Source of the DNA: Archilochus colubris
Lineage: Eukaryota > Chordata > Aves > Apodiformes > Trochilidae
Assembly (NCBI GenBank): GCA_023079485.1
Contig: CM041090.1
Span: 36,606,874 to 36,670,873, forward strand
Direction of reading: 5' to 3'
DNA length: 64,000 nt
Below are positions 62,665-64,000 of this stretch, in pieces. The translations under genes and the position numbers were made by a program. Position 1 is the stretch's first letter; every line of letters begins with the position of its first letter. The notes below the pieces were generated by a model. The model had not been told where the DNA came from, did no database searches, and saw nothing but the letters and a program-made list of their open reading frames with translations.

Positions 62665-64000
62665 TATAGGGAACAGTAAAGATACAGCCACGTTCTGTGC
62701 ATCAGTTCATGTCTTTCAGCTCCCAGCAGCTCAGAGGAAACTTTGAATGTTACTGGTCAAATGCCTCCCAGTCAGTCCCACCTCTCTTTTTCACTAATGT
62801 TATTGCTCAGAATGCAAACTCAGCTCCCCTTTCCTCCACACATCATGAGCTGCCCATACAGACAACCAAACTCAGTGCCAAGACTCTGGAAATCTCCCTT
62901 CTCTCTTTGAGGTCACTAAGCAGCAGTGCTAGTTTTTCACTTATTTACCACCAGCAGCTTATTTTTCTTCCCCACCATGTGCCCATAAAGCACAAGCCAG
63001 TGCACAAGAAGTAGGAAAGCAATGAAAGCAGAAGGGTTGATTTCCTGGTTGTGTATTCAAGGCTCTGCAGGAACAGGCAGACGTGCAGTTCCCAAGATAC
63101 AGGTCCCCTTTAATCTACCATTTACTCAGGGTTCACACTGGTTTATTCTGGTCCAGTAACCTCTTACAGGTTATGCCTGTACTTTTGCTATCCTTGTCAA
63201 GCAGCACTTTATTCCAGAACTAGCCCAATTGATTTGAACAGGCTCCTTTGTGACCTTTTAAAACTCCTCACTAAACACGTGGGATGAGATACAGGAGTGC
63301 CAGGTGAAATTTGCTGTACAGGTTGGCAGGGCAGATAATCAAGAGAGTATTTGTGAGCCTTTATGTCAGTCAGGGGAACTGGGGATGAGAACTCAGTGTA
63401 ACTGGTTTGGGAACCTGCCCTGTGGAAGGGCACCAAAGAAACTTCACTGAAAAACCAGACAGTGGGAAGGTAACAGCTTGATGTTTTGGTTTCTTTTTCT
63501 CCCCTTTGAGGTAAACAGGAGCCTGTTAGATTTCTACTGAATACATTTTTTGGTGATAGATGCAGGAAATGCGTTCAAAGGAGGGATCTACACAGGGGAA
63601 AGACTTGGTGATCTGGGCTAACCAGGAAAAGATACTGCAGGAAGTTCATCAGAGAGCATTTGCACACGAGGTTTCTGTGTCTCATCAAAGTCACTGAAGC
63701 AAATGGAGCACAAACCAGAGTCACTTCAGTACATCTTCAAAGTTCTTTGAAGCTGGGTGACAGATGAGAATGCTTTGCTTTTACAGTCTTACTTAGGGAT
63801 ACCAGTATCATGTGAGATTCCCTAGATGACCGTGGTATACACATGGGTGAGACTTGCTCAGAAACTCCTGTTATGGGAAGCACATCAACCATAAGCTGGG
63901 CAGAATGCACCCCCCAGAGGGTGAGGTTTTTTTAGAGAGCAGATAACCCACTGCACACGTGTGTGTGCTGCACAGTGTGCACATTCTGCAGTCGTGCAGG

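Larger units (their letters stand above)
47453..64000. other. Region upstream of SYNE2, apparently intergenic
   Basis: I see no exon, RNA gene or second CpG island here. It holds CR1 copies (48868-48985, 56630-56890, 59076-59766, 61770-62664), a 173-bp tandem duplication (53928-54274) and plain AT-rich DNA otherwise. In mammals SGPP1 is the next gene in this direction, but none of it is recognisable here. Confidence 0.65.

Noticed and set aside
47453..64000. First exon or promoter of the neighbouring gene (SGPP1 in mammals)
   Set aside because: No second CpG island and no recognisable coding exon in this stretch.

Overview
This is a 64-kb piece of vertebrate nuclear DNA, most likely from a bird. 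Three things point there: long AT-rich introns with GT-AG splice signals, many CR1 LINE remnants (5'-truncated, ending in ATTCTATGATTCT-type tails) as the only abundant interspersed repeat, and no Alu/B1/L1-like sequence. I cannot name the species. I see no bacterial genes, CRISPR, tRNA or rRNA.

One protein-coding gene is visible: the 5' part of SYNE2 (nesprin-2), on the minus strand, so the transcript runs from high to low coordinates. A CpG island at about 46.08-46.96 kb holds the presumed promoter and a noncoding first exon, whose donor lies just below 46671. Intron 1 is about 17.7 kb. Exon 2 (28886-29001) carries the start codon, with an in-frame stop 24 bases upstream. Intron 2 is about 10.1 kb. 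Nineteen further coding exons then lie between 18.8 and 0.8 kb. Exons 2-21 give about 853 codons: a short N-terminal leader, two calponin-homology domains (about residues 32-136 and 183-289; the actin-binding unit), and then the first spectrin-like helical repeats. The rest of this very large protein lies beyond base 1. I placed each exon by conceptual translation, splice sites and phase, and by remembered similarity to human nesprin-2. One junction, exon 18 to exon 19, does not keep frame with the most obvious splice sites.

The stretch from about 47.5 to 64 kb is upstream of SYNE2 and looks intergenic. I found no exon there. In mammals SGPP1 lies further upstream of SYNE2, but nothing of it is visible here. 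The stretch holds several CR1 copies, a 173-bp tandem duplication and an 82-bp near-perfect palindrome inside an old CR1 copy.

No unknown multi-gene system was found. The points most worth a second look are the exon 18/19 splicing question, the CR1 palindrome, the CR1 copy ending 43 bp from a CH2 exon, two unexplained open frames in intron 1 (about 39.0-39.44 kb and 45.4-46.4 kb), and a CR1 copy that abuts the SYNE2 CpG island.
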